NCBI GenBank assembly: GCA_013306675.1
Contig: JABLUY010000372.1
Span: forward strand, 1-24,852
Length of the DNA stretch: 24,852 bases
Direction: 5' to 3'
DNA from: Thraustochytrium sp. TN22
Lineage: Eukaryota; Sar; Bigyra; Thraustochytrida; Thraustochytriidae
In this document: positions 23,719 to 24,852 of the stretch, piece after piece
Layout of the letters: every line of letters starts with the position of its first letter
Numbering within the stretch: the first letter of the stretch is position 1
Translations under genes and position numbers: made by a program
The notes under the pieces: generated by a model
What the model was told of the DNA's origin: nothing
The model's database searches: none
Seen by the model: only the letters and a program-made list of their open reading frames with translations

Positions 23719-24852
23719 TCATGCGCTCTCGCGCGCCTTGGACTGCTCGATGGCCTCGGCGATGCCGTCGGTGAGGACGCCGGCCTCGATGACGCGGCGC
23801 GCCTCGCCGAGGAGGGCGTCGCTGTCAGGGAAATCAGAGGGGTGCAGAGGCTGGTGGATGCGGATAAGCACTGGCGCGTCCTCGCCGCGCTCGAGCCAGG
23901 TTTCGCTGCGCGAGGCGGGCATGAGCTTGCCCGTGCCGCTAATGGAGATGGGCACGATCGGGACGTCCGCCTCGGAGGCGATGACAAAGGCGCCGCGGCG
24001 GAAGGGCTGCACGAAGCCGTCACGAGAGCGTGTGCCCTCGGCAAAAAGGTACACGGACACGCCGGCGCGGAGCTTGCGCACACAGGCGTCCACAACGGCG
24101 CTGCGCGTGCGGGCGCGGTCCACCGTGGAGGCCCTGGCGTCGTCGTCACTGCTATCGTCGCTGCTATCGTCGTCGGAGGCGGTAGCCGCCTCGCGTCGGC
24201 TGGCACGCTTACGGCGCACGCCGACGTGGCCGATGAGCCCCATGGCCCAGCCAACGAGCGGGATGTAGAAGATCTCCTCCTTGCTGACGAAGCGGATGGG
24301 AAAGGGCAGGCACAGCAGAGAGTAGATATCGGTCCAGCTCTGGTGATTGGACACATAGACCACGGCGGTGCGGCCCTCGGTGAGGTGGCGAATGTTGTCG
24401 AGGCCCTCGAAGTGGGGCTCGAAGAAAGGGAAAATGGTGACGCGCGCCCAGAGGCGCTGGATGTCGTCCAGGAGGTCCCTACGCTGCGGGTCGAGCACGC
24501 GCACGGCCGGGTAGAGCGCCAGCAGCACTATGGAGAGCGGGATGGCGGCGAAGCCGGTCCACGCGAAGAAGGCGTGCGCGCGCACGACCTGGTCCGCGTG
24601 TCCTGCTGCCCAGTGGTATCCTGCGGCCACGGTGAGCGTGGTCGGTATGATGGCGAGGCCGCCGTAGACCACCTTGACCGTGATGCGCGCCACGCGCAGG
24701 CCGCGCAGCGCCCAGTGCTGCGCGGCCGGCTGGCGTCCACCCGTGCCGGCGTCCCATGCGCGCAGCGACCGCCTGCCGGCGCCCGCCGCGGGCCGCAGCG
24801 CCGGCCCGCCGCGCCCCAGCGCAGCGCTCGCCAGCCCCGCCGCGATCGCGCT
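23719..24852 (-). CDS. PlsC-type 1-acylglycerol-3-phosphate acyltransferase, 5'-partial
   Basis: At least 377 residues, open to the right edge of the window with no in-frame ATG, so the N terminus lies outside or in another exon. It belongs to the LPLAT/PlsC family that acylates lysophosphatidic acid to phosphatidic acid at ER or plastid membranes. Two hydrophobic segments (VVYGGLAIIPTTL region and FAAIPLSIVLLALYP region) precede the catalytic domain. Block I is NHQSWTD (the HX4D catalytic pair), block II surrounds KEEIFYIPLVGW, block III is FAEGTRSRDG and block IV is VPIVPISISGTG. An unusual Ser/Asp-rich insert of about 30 residues separates blocks II and III. The extreme N-terminal part is Ala/Gly/Arg-rich and could be a targeting sequence or untranslated; substrate preference is not readable. 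Confidence 0.88.
   Translation of the reverse strand, partial: SAIAAGLASAALGRGGPALRPAAGAGRRSLRAWDAGTGGRQPAAQHWALRGLRVARITVKVVYGGLAIIPTTLTVAAGYHWAAGHADQVVRAHAFFAWTGFAAIPLSIVLLALYPAVRVLDPQRRDLLDDIQRLWARVTIFPFFEPHFEGLDNIRHLTEGRTAVVYVSNHQSWTDIYSLLCLPFPIRFVSKEEIFYIPLVGWAMGLIGHVGVRRKRASRREAATASDDDSSDDSSDDDARASTVDRARTRSAVVDACVRKLRAGVSVYLFAEGTRSRDGFVQPFRRGAFVIASEADVPIVPISISGTGKLMPASRSETWLERGEDAPVLIRIHQPLHPSDFPDSDALLGEARRVIEAGVLTDGIAEAIEQSKARESA

Noticed and set aside
1-24852. tRNA or rRNA genes
   Set aside because: I looked for the tRNA B-box type GGTTCGAATCC pattern and for conserved rRNA stretches on both strands and saw none I could support; a covariance-model scan was not possible.

Overview
The window looks like nuclear DNA from a GC-rich, intron-poor, flagellated protist. 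Eukaryotic signs are a canonical spliced intron (GTAAGT donor, CCAG acceptor) in a GET4 gene, a SPAG16/PF20 central-pair axoneme gene, a type II Golgi-style sulfotransferase, a PH-domain protein, long single-exon genes with GC-rich third positions, and wide intergenic spaces without operons. A motile 9+2 flagellum rules out red algae. A thraustochytrid-like stramenopile or a haptophyte would fit, but the sequence alone does not decide; that placement is inference.

Layout from left to right: 1-2852 holds no gene I can support, only short tandem repeats and one inverted repeat. A sulfotransferase lies on the minus strand (2853-4397). Next is a probable autonomous DNA transposon (about 4772-11276). 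It encodes one uninterrupted 1874-residue protein with an N-terminal zinc ribbon, a DDE-type transposase core and a C-terminal Ulp1-like cysteine protease, all with recognisable catalytic residues. Two plus-strand host genes follow: a stand-alone formiminotransferase-like protein (11522-12400) and a 920-residue PH-domain protein (13097-15859). The PH gene converges on a WRN-like RecQ helicase (minus, 16148-18760). RecQ is divergent from SPAG16 (plus, 19511-21442), leaving a shared 750-bp upstream region. SPAG16 converges on GET4 (minus, two exons, 22194-23323), whose last codons, stop and 3' flank are tandemly repeated four times (21757-22230). At the right edge is a 5'-partial PlsC-type acyltransferase (minus, 23719-24852).

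The host genes are unrelated housekeeping functions: Golgi sulfation, folate/histidine one-carbon metabolism, lipid-binding signalling, genome maintenance, axoneme, tail-anchored protein insertion and phospholipid synthesis. The most notable items are the transposase-protease fusion, the GET4 3'-end tandem duplication, GET4's short first exon, and short-unit repeats that recur just upstream of many start codons. Because third positions are GC-rich, many long antisense open frames exist; I treat these as artefacts.
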